This document shows, piece after piece, positions 1-5,200 of a DNA stretch of 6,541 nt; positions within the stretch are counted from its first letter, which is position 1, and each line of letters starts with the position of its first letter. The DNA comes from a bacterium. GTDB lineage: Bacteria; Patescibacteriota; Microgenomatia; UBA1400; RBG-16-45-19. The translations under genes and the position numbers were made by a program. The DNA lies in contig QKAA01000072.1 of assembly GCA_003247275.1 (NCBI GenBank), forward strand, positions 1 through 6,541. The letters are read 5' to 3'. The notes below the pieces were generated by a model. It was not told the DNA's origin. It saw only the letters and a list, made by a program, of their open reading frames with translations, and ran no database searches.

Positions 1-2
1 AC

Positions 3-176
3 CGACTTCCCACTCCCACCATCGCCAGCACCGTCACTGAATTAAGCCCCGGCATTGGTACCTGTACCACCCTCATTCCTGAGGACAATCGTGTCATTGT
101 GGGTTTAGTTGTTGGTTTTGTCATACCCGCTATTCTACCCCATCTCCCACCTCCATGGTCATTGAAAATACTATAG
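3..176 (+). CDS. 3' end of a putative membrane or secreted protein (partial)
   Basis: An open frame enters from the window edge and runs 57 codons to TAG at 174-176; the other two plus frames stop within the first 45 bases. The translation starts RLPTPTIAST, a Thr/Pro-rich stretch like the linker of the secreted protein at 1104-1691; the two share 13 identical bases (6-18 and 1227-1239) read in the same frame as LPTP. Farther on is a hydrophobic segment, VIVGLVVGFVIPAIL, that could cross the membrane, then a short Pro-rich tail. Codons ending in C are common, as in other genes here. No family is recognised. The stop codon lies inside the promoter of the next gene. The frame is short and lacks its start, so a chance open frame is possible. 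Confidence 0.4.
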   Translation, partial: RLPTPTIASTVTELSPGIGTCTTLIPEDNRVIVGLVVGFVIPAILPHLPPPWSLKIL

Positions 177-190
177 GATTATTGTATAAT
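162..190 (+). promoter_or_regulatory. Sigma70-type promoter for the 249-923 gene
   Basis: TTGAAA (162-167) and a perfect TATAAT (185-190) are separated by exactly 17 bases. Transcription would start near 197 and leave a 5' UTR of about 50 bases before the ATG at 249. It is the best-matching promoter in the window. The -35 overlaps the last codons of the preceding partial frame. Confidence 0.75.
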
Positions 191-231
191 TCCGCTCAAC
201 TTCTTCTGGTTGCCATTTCAATCCCCCTTAG

Positions 232-238
232 AAAGGAG
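232..238 (+). promoter_or_regulatory. Strong ribosome binding site AAAGGAG
   Basis: AAAGGAG lies 10 bases before the ATG at 249 and fixes that start. It is the only clear Shine-Dalgarno sequence in the window. The other genes are leaderless-looking, follow a neighbour closely, or have only weak purine runs upstream. Confidence 0.8.
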
Positions 239-248
239 ATGCTAGATA

Positions 249-923
249 ATGGACAATCCTCGCACATTCACATTCTGGTACGGAGATCCTGACAACTCCG
301 CTACCTGGCGAACAAAAATCATCGAAGCTCAACCCATAGAGGGTCGCGAAGATGAATATGTCGCAAAAAATTACAACCTCAACCGTCCAGACGGAAAGTT
401 CTTTGATCAAACTATGGTCACTGATTACTTTGTGGACAAAGAGGGCGTCAGCCACCCTTATAGCAAAAACATCACGTTCGAAGCTGATGAGGGTCGGGAT
501 AACGTAGGCGATGTCGTCGTCGTCTTGCGAAAAGGACCAAATGGTCGGTGGTTTGTTGATGTGTCTTACGAGACAATTTTCATCAACGAAACAGAAAGTT
601 TTCAGGGTATGCGCCTAACTCGCTCAAGCAAGAGCAATGTTGAGCAAGCTTTGCGCGATGATCCTAATACAACTGTTCTACACAAGTGGAGCAATCCTGC
701 CCGCTTGGGTGGAAAACCGATCTTCTGCCATTTTGTCAAAGGCAACTACTCTCCTCAATTTGCCAAAACCGGCAAGAGTGTAGATGTCTACGAATATGGA
801 CAAAAACATAGTGATCTTCTCGGAGCAGGAGCCTTCTTCGAAGGGCTAATTTCTATGCCATATGCAGAAATTGCATTTGAGGTCCTTGCTCAACTGCGCG
901 ATCCCGATCGCCGCAGTAAATAG
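249..923 (+). CDS. Hypothetical soluble protein, 224 residues
   Basis: I do not recognise this protein. It has no signal peptide or membrane helix and looks cytoplasmic. The N-terminal half is charged and aromatic (TFTFWYGDPDN at about 7-17) and reads like an alternating beta-strand domain, for example VGDVVVVLRKGPNGRWFVDV in the middle. The C-terminal part looks more helical (EGLISMPYAEIAFEVLAQLRD). There is a single Cys, in FCHF. No catalytic motif stands out. The start is set by the AAAGGAG site and the promoter at 162-190, so it is probably transcribed alone; the gene ends with TAG. Base use is less C-biased than in its plus-strand neighbours, and it has the window's only classical Shine-Dalgarno site. 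Both could mean a separate origin or strong expression, but neither is proof. The ORF is very likely real; its function is unknown. Confidence 0.85.
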   Translation: MDNPRTFTFWYGDPDNSATWRTKIIEAQPIEGREDEYVAKNYNLNRPDGKFFDQTMVTDYFVDKEGVSHPYSKNITFEADEGRDNVGDVVVVLRKGPNGRWFVDVSYETIFINETESFQGMRLTRSSKSNVEQALRDDPNTTVLHKWSNPARLGGKPIFCHFVKGNYSPQFAKTGKSVDVYEYGQKHSDLLGAGAFFEGLISMPYAEIAFEVLAQLRDPDRRSK

Positions 924-929
924 ATCTAA

Positions 930-942
930 CCGTTTATAACGG
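930..942 (+). other. Short hairpin just after the 249-923 gene
   Basis: CCGTT-TAT-AACGG forms a perfect 5-bp stem with a 3-base loop, 6 bases after the stop codon. No T-run follows, so it is not a standard terminator. It could protect the mRNA 3' end or be chance. Confidence 0.35.
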
Positions 943-973
943 CCAGAAGAAGCCGCGTACAATTTACAAACCA

Positions 974-994
974 TAACACTGATAGCTGGTGTTA
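974..994 (+). other. Hairpin upstream of the terminator
   Basis: TAACACT (974-980) pairs with GGTGTTA (988-994) around the loop GATAGCT: seven pairs including one G-U. It lies 28 bases before the terminator stem at 1022 and may belong to the same folded RNA. No known riboswitch consensus (T-box, TPP, cobalamin, SAM, fluoride, c-di-GMP) was recognised. Confidence 0.4.
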
Positions 995-1021
995 ATTGGG
1001 TGTGGATATAACGCAATCATC

Positions 1022-1087
1022 GAAACCCTTGGGTTAACGGCGCCACCTAAATGGCAATGTTACGCAATCCCGAGGGTTTTTTCTTTT
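1022..1087 (+). terminator. Rho-independent terminator with a long, structured loop
   Basis: AAACCCTTGGG (1023-1033) pairs with CCCGAGGGTTT (1069-1079): eleven pairs including one G-U, plus a G-U closing pair 1022/1080. The T-rich tract TTTTTTCTTTT (1077-1087) follows. The 35-base loop can itself fold: TAAC (1035-1038) with GTTA (1059-1062), and GCCA (1042-1045) with TGGC (1052-1055). The simplest reading is the terminator of the 249-923 transcript. A multi-stem loop is unusual for a plain terminator, so the 3' end of a small RNA or an attenuator is possible. The next gene has its own -10 just downstream at 1092, which argues against read-through control. Confidence 0.7.
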
Positions 1088-1091
1088 ACGC

Positions 1092-1106
1092 TATACTATC
1101 CTTATG
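1092..1106 (+). promoter_or_regulatory. -10 element placing transcription start at the ATG (leaderless)
   Basis: TATACT (1092-1097) ends 6 bases before the ATG at 1104, so a typical start site falls on or next to the A of the start codon. No Shine-Dalgarno site exists between them. No good -35 is seen at 16-18 bases; that stretch is the terminator arm. The sequence closely resembles the one before the gene at 3706. Confidence 0.5.
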
Positions 1107-1691
1107 AAACAAATTCTTACCGCTATCGTTGCCTTTTTTACTTCTCTTTTTCCCTTTTTATCATCAGGAAAACCCGCCGGTGAGGCGGGCACTCCAACTC
1201 CATCGCCAATGGTCCAAGCTACCCCTCTTCCCACTCCCAGCTATCCTCGCCAAGTCTATGTGAACCTCGTCATGAATTATGAACTCCTCTACCCCGCTGA
1301 CAGTGTTATGCAAGAAAGTTCTGATCAACAAACTTCCTGGGACAACACCTACACCCTCCGCATCGACTCCTATTTTTCCGACACCTTTGACCTTGAAGAT
1401 ATCCTCGCCACTGATCTTATGTGTGACGCCGACGGCCCCACCGGCAGCATTTACTGCAAAAATACTGCCGTTCGCCCCTTCACCAACCAATCTGGTTCAG
1501 CTGGATTCTTAGTCCGCCGCACCAAAACCATCGAAGGTACTAACAACCCCGGTGAATACCAAGATACCGCCTACGTCTTCCCCATTAATTCTCCCGAATC
1601 TGCTGGTGTCATCTTAAGCGTTGAATATCCGTCCGAAGAAAACCTTCAAGTCTTAACCGACACCGCCAATTGGTTCACCGCCAAACCCTAA
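1104..1691 (+). CDS. Secreted or membrane-anchored protein with Thr/Pro linker, 195 residues
   Basis: The N-terminus (MKQILTAIVAFFTSLFPFLS) has one Lys then a hydrophobic stretch at about 4-20, fitting a signal peptide or signal anchor. No lipobox Cys is seen. A low-complexity Thr/Pro/Ser linker spans about 29-48. The rest (about 50-195) looks like a compact beta-rich extracytoplasmic domain opening with YELLYPADSVM. Cys107 and Cys118 are the only cysteines, 11 residues apart, and could form a disulfide outside the cell. This layout (anchor, Pro-rich spacer, domain beginning like NYELLYP) recalls PsbP-like exported proteins often seen in CPR bacteria, but I cannot assign a family firmly. The ATG at 1104 gives the full signal segment and fits the leaderless -10. 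It ends with TAA, 63 bases before the DUF2892 start, which has its own promoter. Confidence 0.85.
   Translation: MKQILTAIVAFFTSLFPFLSSGKPAGEAGTPTPSPMVQATPLPTPSYPRQVYVNLVMNYELLYPADSVMQESSDQQTSWDNTYTLRIDSYFSDTFDLEDILATDLMCDADGPTGSIYCKNTAVRPFTNQSGSAGFLVRRTKTIEGTNNPGEYQDTAYVFPINSPESAGVILSVEYPSEENLQVLTDTANWFTAKP
1173..1189. repeat. GC-rich perfect hairpin inside the coding sequence
   Basis: CCCGCC-GGTGA-GGCGGG is a perfect 6-bp all-GC stem with a 5-base loop, at codons 24-29 of the secreted protein, between signal segment and Pro-rich linker. On the minus strand it is followed by TTTTCC, so it looks like a weak terminator for antisense transcription. It may instead be a small palindromic repeat inserted where the protein tolerates variation. 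Confidence 0.45.
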
Positions 1692-1698
1692 AAACCTC

Positions 1699-1727
1699 TT
1701 GCTCTCGACCAAACTTGAGACTATACT
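1699..1727 (+). promoter_or_regulatory. Promoter of the DUF2892 gene with an inverted repeat in the spacer
   Basis: TTGCTC (1699-1704) and TATACT (1722-1727) are 17 bases apart, giving a start near 1734 and a 5' UTR of about 21 bases. TCTCGA (1703-1708) and TTGAGA (1715-1720) form a 6-pair inverted repeat (one G-U) filling most of the spacer, as an operator might. The -35 begins 8 bases after the previous stop codon. Confidence 0.5.
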
Positions 1728-1754
1728 CACACTAATTTAGTGGGAATAAAAAGT

Positions 1755-1961
1755 ATGCCAACAGCAAACGAAGGTTCAACTGATCGAACAATCCGTATCA
1801 TTTTAGGAATTATTCTTGGGTATCTTGGTCTCACCAATACCGCTGGAACTGCTCAAGTCCTCATGATTATCATTGCTAGTGTTCTTCTCATCACCGGCCT
1901 CACTGGTTTTTGCGCTATCTACAAACTCCTCAACATCAATACCTGCGGCCAAACCTCTTAA
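1755..1961 (+). CDS. YgaP-like transmembrane (DUF2892) protein, 68 residues
   Basis: A small inner-membrane protein of the DUF2892/YgaP-like transmembrane family. The family signature is clear: an N-terminal GSTDRTIRIILGIIL segment, then a second hydrophobic helix (about 34-50), then GFCAIYKLLNINTC, which matches the usual family ending GFCPxYxLLGINTC. The two cysteines (53 and 64) are those conserved in the family. Its biochemical role is not established; in some bacteria the domain is fused to rhodanese, suggesting sulfur or redox chemistry at the membrane. The ATG at 1755 gives the family-like start MPTANEGSTD; an in-frame GTG at 1740 adds five residues and is less likely. A weak GGGA lies 9 bases before the ATG. 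The length is normal for the family. Confidence 0.88.
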   Translation: MPTANEGSTDRTIRIILGIILGYLGLTNTAGTAQVLMIIIASVLLITGLTGFCAIYKLLNINTCGQTS

Positions 1962-1986
1962 AACCACTCCCTAAAATCACCCCTAT

Positions 1987-2003
1987 CTGCTACAATTCAG
2001 CAG
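1987..2003 (+). promoter_or_regulatory. Extended -10 promoter of tRNA-Trp, within a palindrome
   Basis: TGCTACAAT (1988-1996) matches an extended -10 (TGn plus TACAAT). It sits inside CTGCT-ACAATTC-AGCAG, a 5-bp inverted repeat. Transcription would start near 2003, 13 bases before the tRNA 5' end. No good -35 is visible, as is common for extended -10 promoters. Nearly the same 16 bases recur at 5544-5559. Confidence 0.5.
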
Positions 2004-2015
2004 TAAACACCTCAA

Positions 2016-2086
2016 AGGGCCGTAGTTCAGCGGTAGAATAGAGGTCTCCAAAACCTTTGACGGGGGTTCGATTCCCTCCGGCCCTG
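2016..2086 (+). tRNA. tRNA-Trp (anticodon CCA)
   Basis: A complete cloverleaf. The acceptor stem AGGGCCG (2016-2022) pairs with CGGCCCT (2079-2085), all seven pairs Watson-Crick. The D arm is GTTC/GAAT with loop AGCGGTA. The anticodon stem is GAGGT/ACCTT with loop CTCCAAA, giving anticodon CCA at 2048-2050. The variable loop is TGAC, and the T arm is GGGGG/CCCTC with loop TTCGATT. The discriminator is G (2086), as expected for tRNA-Trp. CCA is not encoded and must be added after transcription. The CCA anticodon reads UGG only, so it gives no sign of UGA being read as Trp. The next gene begins 3 bases after the discriminator. Confidence 0.96.
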
Positions 2087-2089
2087 CAC

Positions 2090-2782
2090 ATGAGTCTCAC
2101 ACTAAAATCCACCAACTCCCCCATCACTAATATTGTCTTTGATTTCGACAATACGCTTTACTATGCCGACGCCGACACTCAAACCAAAATGTGGCATCAA
2201 TCGCGAACCAAGTTAGTCAATCTTATTATCGAAAAACAACACCTTTCCCCCACCGTTTTTGATCAGCTCTATGCCAAACTTCTAGAGACCGCCTCACAGA
2301 TTGGCTGGTCTACCGCCTACGTCAAACTGGGAGGCGAGCTAAATGACTACACCAGTGTAATTCACCAAGTCTCCAAAGCCGATTTTGTTCAATCAGACCA
2401 TAAGCTTCAATCACTAATCTGCAGCCTCGCCAGTCACGCCAAACTTCACATCTTTACTGGTTCATCTCGCCACACCGTCCTCGAGGCTCTCGACATTATT
2501 CTCGATCAAGCAGCTTCATATTTTTCCGACACTTTACTTGCTTCAGACGACATGTGCCTAGCTCAGAAACCCGACCCCGCCGCCTATCAAGAAATGTTGA
2601 GCGTCTTTAACCTGAATCCCGCCACCACCCTCTTTATTGACGATCAACTGCCCGAAGTGAACACCGCTCAGTCCTGTGGTCTTCATGCCTTCCTCATTGA
2701 CCGAGACCATCAATATCTAAATCCACCATCCCCCACTCTCTCCTCCCCAAACCAGTTATTAGAATTTATTTCTATTGAATAA
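2090..2782 (+). CDS. HAD-superfamily hydrolase, pyrimidine 5'-nucleotidase-like
   Basis: A 230-residue cytoplasmic phosphatase with all four HAD motifs. Motif I is VFDFDNTLYY, with nucleophile Asp18 and acid/base Asp20. Motif II is IFTGSS with Thr123. Motif III is Lys160 in LAQKPDPAAY. Motif IV is FIDDQLPEVN with Asp184 and Asp185 to bind Mg2+. The helical insert between motifs I and II (about 30-110) is a C1-type cap. The FDFDNTLY opening and overall length resemble the pyrimidine 5'-nucleotidase group (YjjG/SDT1-like), which removes phosphate from nucleoside monophosphates; the true substrate could differ. The ATG at 2090 is preferred because an upstream in-frame TTG (2057) lies inside the tRNA. 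There is no Shine-Dalgarno site: only CAC separates tRNA and ATG, so translation may begin on a nearly leaderless mRNA made by tRNA 3'-end processing. The acetyltransferase follows after 10 bases. Confidence 0.92.
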   Translation: MSLTLKSTNSPITNIVFDFDNTLYYADADTQTKMWHQSRTKLVNLIIEKQHLSPTVFDQLYAKLLETASQIGWSTAYVKLGGELNDYTSVIHQVSKADFVQSDHKLQSLICSLASHAKLHIFTGSSRHTVLEALDIILDQAASYFSDTLLASDDMCLAQKPDPAAYQEMLSVFNLNPATTLFIDDQLPEVNTAQSCGLHAFLIDRDHQYLNPPSPTLSSPNQLLEFISIE

Positions 2783-2792
2783 GAAAACGCAT

Positions 2793-3281
2793 ATGACTAT
2801 CAGACCATATACTCCAGAAGACAAACCCCGCATTATTGAACTCATGTCCGAATTCGGCCAATACCTTGATTCCCTCGAACCCACCAACAGACTATTCTCC
2901 CAAAATGAAGGGGCTACCTACTTTGCCAACAAACTCATCGATGACGTTACTACCAAAAATGGAGCATTCTTTATCGCGGCCGACGATAAGTCCGTCATTG
3001 GATTTATTGGTGGCTATATCCAATCCCCCTCTGAAGAAGAAAAAATGACCGAACCAGACAAACAATCGATAGGCGTAATCTCTGAATTTTTTATTACCCA
3101 AAACAACCGTCAATCTGGAATTGGCACTAAACTACTTCAAGCCATTGAAGCCTTCTTCACCTCAAAACACTGCACCCACATCAACCTTCAGGTTTCTGCT
3201 CCCAACTCTTCTGCGCGAAACTTCTATCAAAAACACGGCTTTACCGACCGCTCTATTGGCATGTCCAAATCCATCGCCTAA
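2793..3281 (+). CDS. GNAT-family N-acetyltransferase, 162 residues
   Basis: A single-domain acetyl-CoA-dependent acyltransferase of normal length. It begins with the typical beta1 (MTIRPYTPEDKPRIIELM). A central strand and turn (FFIAADDKSVIGFIGGYI) is followed by motif A: EFFITQNNRQSGIGTKLL, whose RQSGIG (106-111) is the pyrophosphate-binding Q/RxxGxG/A loop. Motif B follows as NLQVSAPNSSARNFYQKHGF, with Tyr145 in the usual catalytic or CoA-side position. The acceptor cannot be deduced; small molecules, antibiotics or protein N-termini are all possible in this family. The start is the ATG 10 bases after the HAD stop; an in-frame TTG at 2775 overlaps the HAD gene and is less likely. The gene is probably translated from the tRNA-Trp/HAD transcript and ends TAA. 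Four bases separate it from the end of the converging minus-strand gene. Confidence 0.92.
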   Translation: MTIRPYTPEDKPRIIELMSEFGQYLDSLEPTNRLFSQNEGATYFANKLIDDVTTKNGAFFIAADDKSVIGFIGGYIQSPSEEEKMTEPDKQSIGVISEFFITQNNRQSGIGTKLLQAIEAFFTSKHCTHINLQVSAPNSSARNFYQKHGFTDRSIGMSKSIA

Positions 3282-3285
3282 CCCT

Positions 3286-3681
3286 TTAAATCACCTGTAA
3301 AAAATGGCCATACTCAACCAAGTGAGCTCTACTGCCTTCAACCACCCACTCTTGACTAAAAGATTGCCGCAAACCGAACCAGGAGTCACGCAGCGACCCC
3401 TGTTTACTCCACTTAAATACATACAACAAAACGCTCACCAAAGCCATTGCCCCGATTGAATAAAGTGTGCGCAATCCTGGTTTCGCTACCGAATTAGCCA
3501 GCAATCTTCTCCAGGTAATATCCGTCGGATTCAACATCCACGGCTCAACGCTATATATCTGTAAATCTCGAGTAAAAAATGGTAAAGTAGCAAGTAATAA
3601 CCAGGTAAACAAACCAAAACAGAGTACTAAAATTAAGTCTCGTAACACACTGCCGGTAAATCGCTGCCTGCTCTCCGACAT
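3286..3681 (-). CDS. Two-helix membrane protein of unknown function, 131 residues
   Basis: The protein starts MSESRQRFTG and has a strong hydrophobic helix at about 15-36 (LILVLCFGLFTWLLLATLPF) and a second at about 71-90 (RTLYSIGAMALVSVLLYVF). Between them is a roughly 35-residue loop with PWMLNPTDITWRR, and a 40-residue Trp/Ser-rich tail follows. Both termini should face the same side, and the basic residues flanking the helices suggest the cytoplasm. No family is recognised. The ATG at 3681 is chosen: the frame extends to a TTG at 3765, but that runs into the divergent ligase gene, and TAGAAT with TTGAAG fits a start next to 3681. It is the only convincing minus-strand gene. Head-to-head with the ligase over 24 bases, it may be co-regulated with it, but a functional link is only a guess. 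Confidence 0.68.
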   Translation of the reverse strand: MSESRQRFTGSVLRDLILVLCFGLFTWLLLATLPFFTRDLQIYSVEPWMLNPTDITWRRLLANSVAKPGLRTLYSIGAMALVSVLLYVFKWSKQGSLRDSWFGLRQSFSQEWVVEGSRAHLVEYGHFLQVI

Positions 3682-3689
3682 ATATATAC

Positions 3690-3719
3690 ATTCTAAACTA
3701 TCTCTATGCCAAGCTTCAA
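3690..3719 (-). promoter_or_regulatory. Promoter of the minus-strand membrane protein
   Basis: On the minus strand, TTGAAG (3719-3714) and TAGAAT (3695-3690) are 18 bases apart. Transcription would begin within about 0-2 bases of the ATG at 3681, so the mRNA is probably leaderless. The -35 lies inside the first codons of the divergent ligase gene. Confidence 0.4.
3694..3708 (+). promoter_or_regulatory. -10 element of the ligase gene (leaderless)
   Basis: TAAACT (3694-3699), then six bases, then ATG at 3706: the same spacing and nearly the same sequence as at 1092-1106. No Shine-Dalgarno site precedes the ATG and no -35 is visible. This -10 overlaps the minus-strand -10 by two bases, so the two promoters probably compete. 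Confidence 0.42.
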
Positions 3720-5019
3720 TACAACAAACCGTAACAAACTTAAAATCGAAAACTTTCTTTTTCAATTAAGTCTCTTTCTCATCCCAAGCAACTTGGCCTA
3801 TCACCTCTACATTCAGTCAGCCTATATCAATGGCCGACTCGTCGATTACCTTCTCCCCAAGCTCTATCTTTCCGATATTCCCATTCTTTTATTTATTAGC
3901 CTTAATCTGATCAATAATAAAAAATTAATTGATTTATCAAAAATTAAGACAAAAATTAACAACAGCAAACTCGTCAAACTTAGTCTTATTTTAGCCTTGA
4001 TCACCGTTATTAATAGCCTGGTAGGCACCCATTGGGCAAGTAGTCTATGGTACCTAACTAAAGTCATTGAGCTTGCCCTCTTTGGCGTCATCACCTACCA
4101 AAAATATACAAAAAAGCAGTTTGACCGACTTAGTTTTTGGCCATTAATAGGGGCAATTTCGCTTCAAACTGTAGTTAGTTTATACCAATATATCAATCAT
4201 AAATCACTTATTGGATACATTTTTCTAGGAGAACCAGATCTCACTTCTGTCGGTATAGCCACTACTAGCAATAATGGAATACTCGAGGTGATGGCTCACG
4301 GCACCACTCCGCACCCCAATGTCTTAGCCGGCTTCTTTGTTATTGCAAGTCTCCTTCTTCTCCAAAGCACACATTTAGACTACGAAAAAAGATTCAAAAA
4401 AACCGTTAAACTACTTCTTATAAGTCTAACTACAATCATAATTTATCTAACTAAGTCGATCACCGCTCTCTCTGGAGCAATTTTCGCAACTACTATAAAG
4501 TTGGAACAAAATAAAATAAGCAATAAACAAGGTAGACTGATAGTCCAGATCATTCTTGGTTTCACTCTCATTTTGTCTCTGCTAATTTACCCATTAAATA
4601 ATCACTTAAAAATAATGAGTGATAACCCGTCTTTTTACGAACGCTATGAGCTCATTAACGCATCCAAGGAAATAATTACCAAAAACCTCCTATCTGGAAC
4701 AGGTTTAAATCAATTTATTACCAAGCTGCCCAATTACCCCCTCAGTAAGCAGCAAGCCTACCTCTTACAGCCAGTCCATCACGGTCTCCTTCTTATCCTG
4801 GCCGAAACAGGCATTCTTGGCCTGATTCTTATAGCCATTTTCCTTCTCTCTTGGCTAAATTTATCAAAGCGCCACAATGCCCCGAATTCGGCTTATCTCT
4901 CCGCAAGCGCCATTTTCTTAATCCTCTTATTCGACCATTACCCCCTTACTCTACAAACCGGGCAATTGCTCCTCCTCATCGCTCTGGTCTATCCCCTCCT
5001 TAAACCCAAAAACACCTAA
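3706..5019 (+). CDS. O-antigen ligase/polymerase family (Wzy_C) membrane protein
   Basis: A 437-residue integral membrane protein with roughly ten to twelve hydrophobic helices, of usual length for the Wzy_C/WaaL superfamily. These enzymes move or polymerise lipid-linked glycans on the outer face of the cytoplasmic membrane; members include O-antigen ligases, O-antigen polymerases and protein O-oligosaccharyltransferases. Family marks are HPNVLAGFF (from 203), typical of the Wzy_C core; a large outer loop (about 300-358) with FYERY (Arg313) and LLSGTGLNQF (from about 328); and PVHHGLLLILAETGILG (from 356), where the conserved His-x-x-L-x-x-AExG pattern supplies the catalytic His (358 or 359) and Glu367. 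No other glycan gene is visible, and a CPR-type cell would lack classical LPS, so a role in a surface glycan or protein glycosylation is more likely; which reaction cannot be told. The start follows the leaderless -10 at 3694. It ends TAA with no clear terminator. Confidence 0.88.
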   Translation: MPSFNTTNRNKLKIENFLFQLSLFLIPSNLAYHLYIQSAYINGRLVDYLLPKLYLSDIPILLFISLNLINNKKLIDLSKIKTKINNSKLVKLSLILALITVINSLVGTHWASSLWYLTKVIELALFGVITYQKYTKKQFDRLSFWPLIGAISLQTVVSLYQYINHKSLIGYIFLGEPDLTSVGIATTSNNGILEVMAHGTTPHPNVLAGFFVIASLLLLQSTHLDYEKRFKKTVKLLLISLTTIIIYLTKSITALSGAIFATTIKLEQNKISNKQGRLIVQIILGFTLILSLLIYPLNNHLKIMSDNPSFYERYELINASKEIITKNLLSGTGLNQFITKLPNYPLSKQQAYLLQPVHHGLLLILAETGILGLILIAIFLLSWLNLSKRHNAPNSAYLSASAIFLILLFDHYPLTLQTGQLLLLIALVYPLLKPKNT

Positions 5020-5029
5020 ACTCATCTTC

Positions 5030-5121
5030 CATAAGCCATCGCAAACTGTCATCAGATCGAGAACAGCCCCGCGTCAAAATACATAACCCGATCTGGTAGA
5101 ACATTTCATAAGCGATAGCAA
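5030..5121 (+). repeat. Imperfect 15-base direct repeat
   Basis: CATAAGCCATCGCAA (5030-5044) and CATAAGCGATAGCAA (5107-5121) match at 13 of 15 positions, 77 bases apart. A further weak match (GATC then GAGAACA or GGTAGAACA) lies between them. They directly follow the ligase gene. Role unknown; chance is possible. Confidence 0.35.
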
Positions 5122-5200
5122 TACTAGCAACAACATGTAGCGGTATAAAGCTTTAGCACACTGCTCCACTAACTCCTTCCTCAAAGCCAAAAAATAGTAA

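Noticed and set aside
1001..1009. TGTGGATAT, one mismatch from a DnaA box
   Set aside because: Isolated, inside a structured intergenic RNA region, with no cluster or AT-rich tract beside it.
1740..1754. GTG start giving a five-residue N-terminal extension of the DUF2892 protein
   Set aside because: The family begins close to the GSTDR segment, the ATG at 1755 has better spacing from the weak GGGA, and the predicted transcription start (about 1734) leaves no ribosome site for the GTG.
2057..2089. TTG start extending the HAD protein upstream
   Set aside because: It lies inside the tRNA-Trp anticodon arm and would translate the tRNA; the extra residues do not fit the HAD family.
2775..2792. 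TTG start for the acetyltransferase overlapping the HAD gene
   Set aside because: The ATG at 2793 gives the usual GNAT beginning (MTIRPYTPED); no ribosome site favours the TTG.
3682..3765. 28-residue N-terminal extension of the minus-strand membrane protein from a TTG
   Set aside because: It overlaps the start of the divergent ligase gene, and the promoter elements point to the ATG at 3681.
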